A DNA stretch of 64,000 nt, taken from positions 6,025,600 to 6,089,599 of the forward strand of contig NC_134036.1 in assembly GCF_964204645.1 (NCBI RefSeq), read 5' to 3'. The notes beneath the pieces are model-generated. The model did no database searches, was not told the DNA's origin, and was given only the letters and a program-made list of their open reading frames with translations. Below, piece by piece: positions 1 to 12,000 of this stretch (positions within the stretch are counted from its first letter, which is position 1; the number at the start of each line of letters is the position of its first letter). Source of the DNA: Tubulanus polymorphus. Taxonomy: Eukaryota; Nemertea; Palaeonemertea; Tubulaniformes; Tubulanidae. The position numbers were made by a program, and so were the translations under genes.

Positions 1-306
1 AATCTGAATGATAGTGATGAGAGTGAGGATGAGAGAGAAAATGAGAGAGAGAATCAGGGTGCGGAAGATGACAGTGAGAAAGATGGAAATATGTCTAGTG
101 AGGGAGATGAGAGCGAGAATGAGGTTTGTGCGGTGTGTGGAGAGAAGGATGATTGTGGAGATGATCAGCTGGTTGAATGGGTAGCTTGTAGTATGTGTGA
201 TCGCTGGTTCCATGTTTCTTGTTTAACCAATCATGATTCAGAAAATTTCAAATGCAAAAGATGTGAAGATATTCTATGCAAATCAATGTACTTTTTGGAA
301 CCGTAA
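1..306 (+). CDS. C-terminal part of a PHD-finger protein (5' end outside window)
   Basis: The frame is open from the first base to a TAA at 304-306, so about 101 C-terminal residues are visible. The first 40 residues are a Ser/Glu/Asp-rich acidic tract. They are followed by a compact Cys4-His-Cys3 zinc-binding array (CAVCGEK, then WVACSMCDRWFHVSC, then CKRC) near residues 43-88, which is the PHD-finger pattern. The protein ends about ten residues after the last zinc ligand. PHD fingers usually read histone tails. In many invertebrates, though, a PHD finger right at the C-terminus after an acidic linker belongs to a domesticated or mobile pogo/Tigger-type DDE transposase, so either origin is possible. 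Whether this is an exon or an intronless transposon ORF cannot be told. The PHD call is strong; the parent gene is unknown. Confidence 0.6.
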   Translation, partial: NLNDSDESEDERENERENQGAEDDSEKDGNMSSEGDESENEVCAVCGEKDDCGDDQLVEWVACSMCDRWFHVSCLTNHDSENFKCKRCEDILCKSMYFLEP

Positions 307-1247
307 ATTATCCAATCATATCTTAGAAATTCATTTACTTCAATCATTTGATGTACATGTATATATCATCTAAACTGGTTTATTTCTAAGTATCGAATTT
401 AAATGACATTGTTTCCAGAACGAAGGCTCTTTGACTGTGCAACTGAGCATATATTCATACAAATCACTCATTAAAGCATTACCCATTCTCCAAACTAGCT
501 GAATTTTGAAAAAGGGCCTCGTTAAAATTTATGAGCTTTTTCACGAAAATCTGATCGTAATAATATCTGTTTTAAAAAGCCAATCAGAAAGCAAAGACTC
601 CTCTATGATTGGCTTCGCCGCAGAAATCAGCAGGTGTTCACGTGAACCCGCGGTAATTTCAACTGTTTTACTTCCGGGTTTTATTTTAAGATCTAAAATT
701 TTATTTCAATATAGATTTCTGCGAAATCTTTACTTCATTTGATTTTTGGGAGGAATACTTTTAATTGCACCACAGAAAATATCATAGAAAATTGTGCCAA
801 GTCCGGGGAAAAAAGCTTTTTCTCAAATCGGATGGATGACCTTGATATGCTATTGTGTTAATTATTAGGTATTGACTAGTCTGAGTGCCCCTTGGGGCTC
901 TTGTTTTTATCTGACCCGTAAATATTCGATACGGCCAAGTGGCGACAATTGTTGTTCGCCATAATTAGCCATGTTTACACATTTGTTTTTAAGTGAAATT
1001 TCCTTGGGCAGGGCAATCACCAAAATGGGTAGGTAGGCAGGACATTTTTTTTACTTTTTATAGAAAAAAAATATCATTCATTCTTCTATCAGTGGGTAGG
1101 TTGCCGTAAATAATTTTTACTGGACTAAATTTTTAGTCAGGAATATGATTAACAGCTAGTAGACTACAATAATAAAAGGATAATCCAAAGTCGCCATCAA
1201 AGTTGTCTGAGCATTTTGGTTTCCATAGACAAGTGGCTGTCCAATAT

Positions 1248-1411
1248 CAATAGTAGATAAAAACCCACAATAAAAAGAAAAACTATCTGGTAGCTTAACG
1301 TTTCAACTCAATTCTATGAGCAATTTTCAAAAACTAAATCAGTTTTTGAAAATGGCTCATAGAATTAAGTTGATAGTTTTTCTTTTTATTGTCGGTTTTT
1401 ATCTACTATTG
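1248..1411. repeat. Fold-back (palindromic) element, arms of about 70-85 bp
   Basis: The arms 1248-1335 and about 1340-1411 are imperfect reverse complements around a few-base centre. The ends CAATAGTAGATAA and TTATCTACTATTG pair exactly, as do the AT-rich blocks next to the centre. The left arm read in reverse matches the 49-bp unit of the tandem array at 13.67-14.22 kb (shared core GCTCATAGAATTGAGT). The array may therefore have grown from a copy of this element. Confidence 0.75.
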
Positions 1412-4157
1412 TCTGAGCATGGCTGCGCCATTTCCAGAATCAAATCTTAAATCCGATATAATAAAATGTTTTTATGATGCTGATCTGTGCCGACATAATA
1501 ATTTGGTAAAAAAATATCTACGAGAAAGGAGTTCGGTCGGCCACATATATATTTTTGAAAAGAGTTATTTGACCTAAAATTTTGAAAAAGGGTCGGTAGG
1601 CGATTATATTTTATTCTGAAAATGATTATTTGAAATGGGGAAATATCGGGTCGGTCGGGCCCGAGAAACAGGGTTTTCTTTTGGTGTGGCCTAAGTGCAA
1701 TTGCGTACACTGTAATGCTTAATGTTCATGAAAAAATAATGTAATTGTAAATAGTGCAAACCTCTATGTATCTATGTTATCTTGTCTGTAATCTGTCAAT
1801 ACAGTTCAACGTTAATTAAATATTATATTATGTTATTATTGTTTGTATTGTGGCTGAAAATGGGTATCTACACGTCTCGAAGATAAACCTTTTTCCCTTT
1901 TTACTAAACTGATGAAACACATCCATTGATCAAAAACCTGTTTGACAGAACCCTACCGAAGGTGTACTACAGAAATTTCAATAAAAATGCAAACGGAACC
2001 ATCTGTACAGAACTCAGGATTTAGACCTCAAAATTGACCCGATTAACTCCCGGTAAAACAGAATAAGCCGGAATTGCATTCAGCCAAGCAGGCTATAAAT
2101 TACCGATTAGACTTAGGATGATTAACTGCATTCGTTGAGACCACAAATTTGCTTCGTCATATTCTGTATCCTGGTTTAAATCTACCGAGTGGATGATTTG
2201 TCGCGTACACCGAATAAACCAAGAAGTATAGATCCTTCGATTTGCAGCAATTTCTTGACCACGTTCAATGTCATGCGCATTTGAATTATCTGACAGACCA
2301 AAAACCATTCAACAATGTTGGGTAATCTTGCAAAGCTCCTTGAACACACTCTGAAATTAAAATGTTACATGAACAATCCAATAGGATTAGTTTGAAAACC
2401 GGTAGGACAGTGAATGGTATTCAGTGAAACTCGCAGAAATTGCTTTTTCAGTATGCATTGCCATTGGTCCGGTTTTTAAACTAAGTAAATTTCATAAAAA
2501 TCGAAAATATTCAACTTATCTATAAGCCGTACATCGGGTAAGTTCAATAAATTTGATTGGGTCCAACAAGTACGACTTATATGTGGACTAGTTATTGTGT
2601 AAATAAAAAGTTTGATCTACCTCCACTCCATGTCCATGTCCTACTTTCCTTTCCAACTACCTACATATTCAGCCATGATTGATGAAAACTGCGGGACGGA
2701 CCATGAACTCTCTTCCCAAAAATTCAGTTCAACTAAAAAAAGCAACTGCGCATTAGGTCTTTAATTCATTTCGAACTAGCTGAATGAAGGGTTACTGTCC
2801 ATGACTTACCTTATTGAGCATTTCCGACAGAGAGCAACATTAGGCGTTGTGTACCTCCCCCCGCGCCGCGCACACGAGGAGAGCGCGGTGCGGTTGGTTC
2901 CCTTCATCATCCATCCATGCTACGGGATCGAAGATATGTGCGGTTTTTCAAAGCGTTACCAATTTCTTTACAAAAAGCGAATCATCTTAAATAACACTAC
3001 GTGGTAATTGTACTCACGCTTACGCTTCAGTCTAAGACGTACAAAAGTGATTTCTTGCCAATCCCGACTAAAAAAAACGGCATTTTACGAGAGTTCGGGA
3101 GTTCTTCAGACTCAGAGTTGGCGGCAAAATGGTAGCTAGCCACACGTGTTTGCATAACCTAACCAACCCGCAAAAAATAAACTCGCCCAGATCACATGAC
3201 TAAAAACGCTCATTAGCATATGCATGAGCCGGAAAAAGACGAACATGGCGGTTGTTTTCGCCGATTTAAGATGCGATTTCCTACACTTCTTACCAATCCT
3301 TCTAAACGGTGATAAACGAATAAAATATCGGATATTCATATGTCGTCCGCGACTTTTGTGGTCACGATAAGACCTAAATGAGGTATGTACTACAAATACT
3401 AAGCAAGATATCGCGAAAAAACAGGTCTCATACATTAATAAATAGACATTAGGCCTAAACGAGTCCATCGGCAGGGATTACTAACATTTAAGATTGGCCA
3501 GACGTCCAGACAAATATATTTCATAGACTGCGCATTTATGTGATCGTGATAAAATTTAGGATACAAATGTAGCCTACTGTTAGAGCAAATGATGGTAAAA
3601 ATGTAGCACCGGTTCAGGTATAGGCCTAAATAAATAGAAACAAAAATAGGCCTAGGCCAATATCAAAACAATATAGGCCTACGCAAGGAATGCAATTCAG
3701 TAGGCCTACCAGTACCGGTAAGGCACAGGATTAGTAAATGTTCGTTTCAGTATTTTTAACCTGCATAAATGGCATGGTAGTTTTTAGATATTGTACCGGT
3801 ATGTAGGCCTACAAGGCCTCCATAAAAACGTGGACTTTAGTTCATGTAACTGATATGGTACATTGAGTAGTATGATTACTCATTTTGCGGCCTTGCTGGA
3901 GTTACTATTGTACATATTATTGTACACAACCCTCTTTCAATTTGTATTCATTGAAACATTTGCTATTACAGGGTATGGCCTTGTTTTACCCTAGATTGTC
4001 TTGTACATAAACAGTGCAAAACCTGTAGGCCTACATCAATCAATCATTCAGGCTACCACGAGAATGATGCTGTAGGCTATACAATTGGCTTCATCGGCCT
4101 AGGTGTTCATCACGAGATCTAAATGCATCATTGGGGATCCATTCCCCCCCCCCCCCC

Positions 4158-5990
4158 GATTTCTAAGATCGCCTAGACTGGTCTTAAAACTAAGTATGAT
4201 AGCCTTAGTCCGGTCTTGAATGCAGAATCTAAGATAGGCTAACCTTAGACCGTTAGACTGGTCTTGAATCTAACTAAGACAGCCTTAGCCTGGTCTTAAA
4301 TATCACTAAGATAACCTAAGCCTGGTCTTAAATCTCACTAAGATGACCTTAGCCTGGTCTTAAATCTCACTAAGATAACCTTAGCCTGGTCTTAAATCTC
4401 ACTAAGATAACCTTAGCCTGGTCTTAAATCTCACTAAGATTACCTAAGCCTGGTCTTAAATATCACTAAGATAACCTAAGCCTGGTCTTAAATCTCACTA
4501 AGATAACCTTAGCCTGGTCTTAAATCTCACTAAGATAACCTTAGCCTGGTCTTAAATCTCACTAAGATTACCTAAGCCTGGTCTTAAATATCACTAAGAT
4601 AACCTTAGCCTGGTCTTAAATCTCACTAAGATTACCTAAGCCTGGTCTTAAATATCACTAAGATAACCTTAGCCTGGTCTTAAATCTCACTAAGATTACC
4701 TAAGCCTGGTCTTAAATATCACTAAGATAACCTTAGCCTGGTCTTAAATCTAACTAAGATAACCTTAGCCTGGTCTTAAATCTCACTAAGATAACTTTAG
4801 ATAACCTTAGACCGTTAGAACTGTCTTGAATCTAACTAAGATAGCCTTAGCCTGGTCTTAAATCTCACTAAGATAACCTTAGATAACCTTGGCCAAGTCT
4901 TAAATCTAACTAAGATAACCTTAGCCTGGTCTTAAATCTCACTAAGATAACTTTAGATAACCTTAGACCGTTAGAACTGTCTTGAATCTAACTAAGATAA
5001 CCTAAGCCTGGTCTTAAATCTCACTAAGATAACCTTAGACTGGTCTTAAATCTCACTAAGATAACCTTAGATAACCTTAGCCCAGTCTTAAATCTAACTA
5101 AGATAACCTTAGACTGGTCTTAAATCTCACTAAGATAACCTTAGATAACCTTAGCCCAGTCTTAAATCAAACTAAGATAGCCTAAGCCTGGTCTTAAATC
5201 TCACTAAGATAACTTTAGCCTGGTCTTAAATCTCACTAAGATAGCCTTAACCTGGTCTTTAATCTCACTTAGTTAATCTTAGCCTGGTCTTACATCTCAC
5301 TAAGATAACCTTAGATAATCTTAGCCCGGTCTTAAATCTAACAAAGATAACCTTAGACAGGTCTTACATCTCACTAAGATAACCTTAGATAATCTGAGCC
5401 CGGTCTTAAATCTAACAAAGATAACCTAAGCCTGGTCTTAAATCTCACTAAGATAACTTTAGCCTGGTCTTAAATCTCTCTAAGATAGCCTTAACCTGGT
5501 CTTTAATCTCACTTAGTTAAGGCTGGTCTTAAATCTCACTAAGATAACCTTAGATAACCTTAGCCCAGTCTTAAATCTAACTAAGATAGCCTAAGCCTGG
5601 TCTTAAATCTCACTAAGATAACTTTAGCCTGGTCTTACATCTCACGAAGATAACCTTAGATAATCTTAGCCCGGTCTTAAATCTAACAAAGATAACCTTA
5701 GACTGGTCTTACATCTCACTAAGATAACCTTAGATAATCTTAGCCCGGTCTTAAATCTAACAAAGATAACCTTAGACTGGTCTTACATCTCACTAAGATA
5801 ACCTTAGATAATCTTAGCCCGGTCTTAAACCTAAAAAAGATAACCTTAGACTGGTCTTGAATCTCACTAAGATAACTTTAGATAACCTTAGCCCGGTCTT
5901 AAATCTCACCAAGGTAGCCTTGGACTGGCCTAAAGAATCTAAAGAATTTAGATGACCTTACACTGCTCTCCTAACCAAGATTGCCTTAAA
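4158..5990. repeat. 32-bp tandem array (minisatellite)
   Basis: About 55 copies of a 32-bp unit built around ACTGGTCTTAAATCT and CACTAAGATAACCTTAG. Variants include units with an extra AGATAACCTT block and blocks reading AACAAAGATAACC, which recur in a higher-order pattern from about 4.8 kb onward. The array starts right after a poly-C run and stops about 60 bp before a splice acceptor of the dehydrogenase gene. The unit shares the GACTGGTCTTAAG core with dispersed elements at 6.7, 23.7, 35.7, 36.3, 38.7 and 47.5 kb. Confidence 0.9.
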
Positions 5991-6052
5991 CCGGTGTTGA
6001 TTTTCGCCGTGTAGTCATTTCTTATTAAAAGATGTTTGCCCTTGTTTTCTAG

Positions 6053-9000
6053 GCGTTGGTTTTATCGGGCGCAATTTAGTTCATCATCTGCTCGCGAACG
6101 ATTTATCCGATAAGGTAAGCGTAAGAAGAGGTAGACACCTGAGGATGGTCACTCGATTGCTTTTATTAATTCTCGAGTAATACATTTCGTCCTTAAACTT
6201 TCAGATTTTGTTTACGCCTGGTGGGTTTTATATACTTATTAGGCCTATCCGTTCTCAACGTCAGAGTTAGGCTATTATTCCATCTTTAAATATCTTTATC
6301 GTTCAAACCACCTGTTTCGTTCCCGGCGGGTATTGTAGGTTTGCAATGGATACGAAATTCTGATATAATCAGATTTGATCAATGAATCGAAATGATCGAT
6401 TTTAATTCGGATAAATCACCATATATCAAGATAGAAGAAAATACCTTTACCGCCATCCTTCAAATCCGCGATCGCCAACGCCTACACACGACCTGGTCAG
6501 GATTTCTATAATGTAGGCTACAAAACACCAGATATTAGACATTTTTATCAGCGTTCGTTCTTTTCAGAGGAATTGAACACGCAGACACCACCCTTTTTGA
6601 GAATGATCTGCGAACACATCGGAAAGATATTTTTGTCAGCACACTTAACAACGAATGATCGTCCACACTTAACCGGTTCCATAGTCAGGGCTTAGACTTA
6701 AGACCAGTCTAAGACCAACTTAGTTATATAGCCATTCTAACAACTTAAGACCAGTCTTAAGGTTTGAGACCACTTTTGGACTTAAGTCTTAACCATGGAA
6801 CTGGCCCCTGTGGCGTAACATTGGGCAGCCACATCAGTAGGCACATCGGACAAAACCACTAATGTGTTTAGTACTTCAACTGAGGCATTTTAATTGAAAA
6901 TCAATTTCTATTATTTGATTCTATCGAATGATATTACGAACGCCAAACATCGTAGATTTGACGACGTAAAATGATGGCGGTTATATTCGCTGCTAATCGT
7001 CACCCGCATCACGTGTTTTCATTGTAAATTTCAGATATACGTAGTCGACAGAGTGCCCCCTGTACTGGCCTGGCTCAATACAGCTCACAAGGAGGCGTTC
7101 GCGAAAGTAACGTTCAAACAGGTCAACCTCATCAATCCGAGTAAGTAAAGACGAATGGTCGTTATAGTCGCAAATGATTTGCCCAGATGATAAAATCCTA
7201 CAATTCTACCATTCAATAAGAATTGGTAAAATTTTTGCCACTGGAATTACAAAAAAGAGTAGGTGTCAATCCCGGATCCGAGTTCATGGTTTACAAAAAA
7301 CCCATTCGGGCTGACTCGGTAAAGTTTTTAAAAGATCCCGAAGATAATTACTCTCTTACTGCAGTTAAGACGAGACCAAACAAATTCACTCCGAATCGGT
7401 GTTAAATACTGAATAAGTGTTTGTGAAATACAGTAGACTGTGTCTCTTGGGACTGGTAAAATTCTACCCCGAGCTGGTGTCTAATACTGAGTAAGAGTTT
7501 GTGAAATACAGTAGACTCTGTCTCTTACTGCGGTAAAGTTGAGACTGGTAAAATTCTACCCTGAGTTGGTGGCAAATACTGAGTAAGAGTTAGCGGAATA
7601 CAGTAAACCCTGTGTCTTACTGCGGTCAAGTTTAGACTGGTAAAATTCCAACCCGAGTTGGTGTCAAATACTAAAAAGAGTTTGTGAAATACAGTAGACT
7701 CTTGTCTCTTACCGCGGTATAGTTGAGACTGGTAAAATTCGTGTGATTATTAGTGTAAGATTTTTTTTTTGTTGTTCTTTATTTGTTTTCGTTTTGTTAT
7801 TTTTTGTTCGTCTTTTGTTTTCACCCTCTTTAGACTCGGTGGACGCGCTGTTCGACCAGGTCACCGATGAAAACGACAAACGCCCCGTCGATTTCGTGGT
7901 CAATTTAGCTACCGAAACGAAATACGGCCAAACAGGCGCCGTAAGTTGTCAAAAAGAAAGATGATAATCACTTACAAGAAGCATAGGCCTTTCATTTTCT
8001 TCAAATCTTCGTTCAATTCAATTTAAGTGTCATTTCCTTTTTGTTTGGTGTGAGACTAAATAATGACACCTTGTTTTTCCGCTGCTGCCGGGCTATTTTG
8101 TAAACTGCAAAAAAGGGGAAATTTGTAATGAGTTCATTTAACTGTCGGGTATGTTATCTAAATAACTATCTATAATTATAACATGTAGTTAGCTTGATCA
8201 AGATTTAAAATAATGTGTAGGGAAGATAGGTGGCCGGCCAGGACCCAGTTCCACAGTTGTGAGTTAGAGTAAACTCTGAGTTAAAGTTCGTTCATTTTCA
8301 ATGTTTTAACCCAGGGTTAAATCCTAACTCAGAACTGTGGAACTGGACCCAGGTCTACATTCAAGCTCAGCATAAATGAAAAACAAGGTAGATACTTTTT
8401 AGCTTTGTGTCATGTTGTATCCTATGTAAAAATGAAATTGTTTTATCCATCGTCGATATTTAGTTACATTCGTTATAGTGGCTTATTAGTGCCTTTTTAT
8501 CGACACACTTTCTTAAACTGATCGTCCACACTTCGCGTATTATGTTCAGTACTTCACCCGCGAGACGTTTCTAATTAAAAATGAACCGCAAACACCTGAC
8601 AATGGTCCTTCATCAGTACACTTTCAAAAACTGATCGTCCACGCTTCACATGCTTTCAGTGCTTCACCTAGGACATTTTTATTTGAAAATGAACTGCAAA
8701 CACCGGACATTAGACGGTTTATCAGTGCACTTTCGAAAACTGATCGGTCCACATTTCACATGTGTTCAGTGCTTCACACGAGACATTTCTAATCGAACTA
8801 GAAACACCTGACATCAGACATTTCATCAGCGCACTTTCTAAAACTGATCGTCGGCGCTTGTTTTCTTTCGCGTCTTTTCAGGTGTACGATGAAGGTATAT
8901 TGAAGTTGAGCCTGAACTGCGCGCGTGCGGCCGCGCGATGCCGAGTAAGCCGTTTCGTCGAGCTATCGACTGCGCAAATGCATTCTTCGGACAAGGTAAG

Positions 9001-12000
9001 TCGTGGTTAAAATTTGGTTAAAACTTGTTATTGTTATATCAGCGCTTGAATTGGATCAAAATTTCGCTATCGTGATTATTATTTTTTCAAATTTATTTAT
9101 TTTACTCTCAAACCCAATCCAAGTATTAAAGGGACGACGCAAAATTTACAGATATTATAAGTCTGTAGAAAATTTGCAAATTCAATTAGATAATAAACTT
9201 ATTTACACGAACAAACAGAAATCACACAGAAACCAATTTAGACTACTAGGCCTATCTACTAATGAGAGCAAGCATTCATTAGACAAATGCAATTTTTTAA
9301 TAAGAGTTTCGTGCAAAAAACTGCAAATTCTTTAGGTGAATTGAGCAAAAAAATTAATCGGGATTATATCCGTAATCATAATCATTCGGGACTTCAACAA
9401 ACAAGTGCCTTTCGAATACAAGGGACGAACGGCGAGATGAAATGTGACCATTAGAAATACCCTTCATTATACACAGGGCACGAAAAAGTATATAAATATC
9501 CATCACTTGTTGTCGTCAGTATTAACTGGGAGACGGTGGCGCCAGCTATCGGTAGAAGCGCGAAGCACGCATATCGGCAGCGTCGCCTTTTTCCGTTGTA
9601 TCGCCGACTAGCTTTTTTCCGAAGCTCGTCGATGTTCGCGAGGAGTGAAGTCTGATAAAAGTTTGAAAACTGGCTCGATGCGACCAGCTATTTACCGCCC
9701 GATAATTGTATTCGTTAGACAAGTAAAACACCGTCGTGTTCAGTGTAGCAGCAACTTACATAAACTTAAATCTTGGCGGCGTCGACACTTTTTCACACTA
9801 TATCTTACTAAAAGGATATAAGTATTTTTGCGTCCCCGAAATGGGGGTACTGTTATTGCTACTGGAAACCTTGGGCAGCTCTTGAAACATTACTTTTTTT
9901 ATTCGGCCTTTTGATAACGTGGATGCCACATGCGCTGTGAAAACCCGTACCTGGAAAGACAGGGAATTATCGGAGGTCCGAACAAAATGTATGCGGCGAC
10001 ACGCGGGACTCCAACTCCCGACTCATCAGGTGCAAAAGCCTTGATCTTTACTAACTGGGCTTCTAAAGACACGGTACCGTAAAATCGTTTTGATGCGGTG
10101 AGAGTCTATAACGAGAATTCCTGATTACTGATTGGCTGCAATTTTTGTCTGCCTCCGTTTGGCCCCCTATAAATATTTTCACTCCCGTTGATACCCGTTG
10201 CATTAGTTAAAACAATTATTGACTACCGCACAATATTTCAAGGGCCAAAATTCTTCTCCGCAGCAACACTACTCGTAATGACATATAGTCTGTAGAGTCG
10301 TCATCCTCGCTTGGGCGCTGAGCGGGAATCTGTATCGGCTATGTAATCGACCGATGAATTTGGTGTGCGCAATCAAACCCTGGCGAGCGAGGATCTAGGT
10401 AGAGTCTCATGTTAGTCGCTTTGACCTACCATAAAGGCCGTACCCTCCTCATAAGCTTTTGTAAACGAGTGTAGTTTATAGAGGATCCCGCAATAATAAC
10501 GAACACGAAAGAAAAATGATTAAAGTAACGTTTAACATTACTCGGCAGAAATTATGAACAAAGACTCTAGAGCTTATCGAGTGATTACTTTTCATGCGAT
10601 CAATCCTACGATGTCCTGTCTACGGAAGAACATTGCGGCAACGTGAACGTGATTTTTTTTCAAGTCGAGATTTCGAAACTCGAAATATTTACTTTAAAAA
10701 AAAATGTTCATGTGGCCGTAATGCTCTGCCGTACGTGTCAGTTCGGTTTAGTTTTCTGTTTTGTTTTTCAGCACCCGGTCACCGAGGAGACGCCCCACCT
10801 GTCACCGTGGACGCTCGCAGCTAAATACAAGCTGAAGGTCGAGGAGGCTCTTCGCAAAATCGATGGCTTGAACTACGTGATCATCCGTCCGGCGATCGTT
10901 TACGGAATTGGGGACCGGCTCGGACTTAGTAAGCACAAAAAACGCAACCACTTATAATAAACTGGTTAAGCCTCGGTAACATTAAACAACCTTTAAGTAA
11001 CTGACCCCAGTACCGCGGTGTTTAAACACTGGTTTACATTAAACAACCTTTCAGTAACTGACCCCTGCACCGCGGTATTTAAACACTGGTTTACATTAAA
11101 CAACCTTTCAGTAACTGACCCCTGTACCGCTGTATTTAAACACTGGTTTACATTAAACAACCTTTCGGTAACTGACCCCTGTACCGCGGTATTTAAACAC
11201 TGGTTTACATTAAACAACCTTTCGGTAACTGACCCCTGTACCGCGGTATTTAAACACTGGTTTACATTAAACAACCATTCAGTAACTGACCCCTGTACCA
11301 GTATTTAAACACTGGTTTACATTAAGCAACATTTCAGGAACTGACCCCTGTACCGAGGTATTTAAACACTGGTTTACATCAAACAACCTTTCGGTAACTG
11401 ACCCCTGTACCGCGGTATTTAAACACTGGTTTACATTAAACAACCTTTCAGTAACTGACCCCTGTACCGCGGTATTTAAACACTGGTTTACATTAAACAA
11501 CCTTCCAGTAACTGACCCCTGCACCGCGGTATTTAAACACTGGTTTACATTAAACAAGCTTTCAGTAACTGACGCCTGCACTGCGGTATTTAAAAACTGG
11601 TTTACATTAAACAACCTTTCAGTAATTGACCCCTGTACCGCGGTATTTAAACACTGATTTACATTAAACAACCTTTCGGTAACTGACCCCTGTACCGCGG
11701 TATTTAAACACTGGTTTACATTAAACAACCTTTCAGTAACTGACCCCTGTACCAGTATTTAAACACTGGTTTACATTAAGCAACATTTCAGGAACTGACC
11801 CCTGTACCGAGGTATTTAAACACTGGTTTACATCAAACAACCTTTCGGTAACTGACCCCTGTACCGCGGTATTTAAACACTGGTTTACATTAAACAACCT
11901 TTCGGTAACTGACCCCTGTACCGTGGTATTTAAACACTGGTTTACTTTAAACAACCTTTCGGTAACTGACCCCTATGCCGTGCCATTTAAACAGCGGTAT

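Larger units (their letters stand above)
307..6052. other. Gene-poor region upstream of the SDR exons
   Basis: No convincing exon was recognised here. It contains a fold-back element (1248-1411), a patch rich in the palindrome TAGGCCTA (about 3600-4080), a poly-C run (about 4143-4157) and a large 32-bp tandem array. The missing first coding exon of the downstream dehydrogenase, which should carry the start codon and the first part of the Rossmann fold, may lie here or before base 1. It should end in phase 1, but I did not find a candidate I trust. Confidence 0.5.

Noticed and set aside
3136-3468. 110-residue minus-strand ORF with hydrophobic segments
   Set aside because: No recognised domain, no splice context and no paralogue in the window; likely chance.
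4158-5990. CRISPR array
   Set aside because: Repeats are directly adjacent without unique spacers and the DNA is animal; it is a minisatellite.
10993-11954. Long minus- and plus-strand ORFs with 19-residue repeats
   Set aside because: They are by-products of a 57-bp satellite inside an intron; both strands are open and the same repeat occurs in intergenic DNA.
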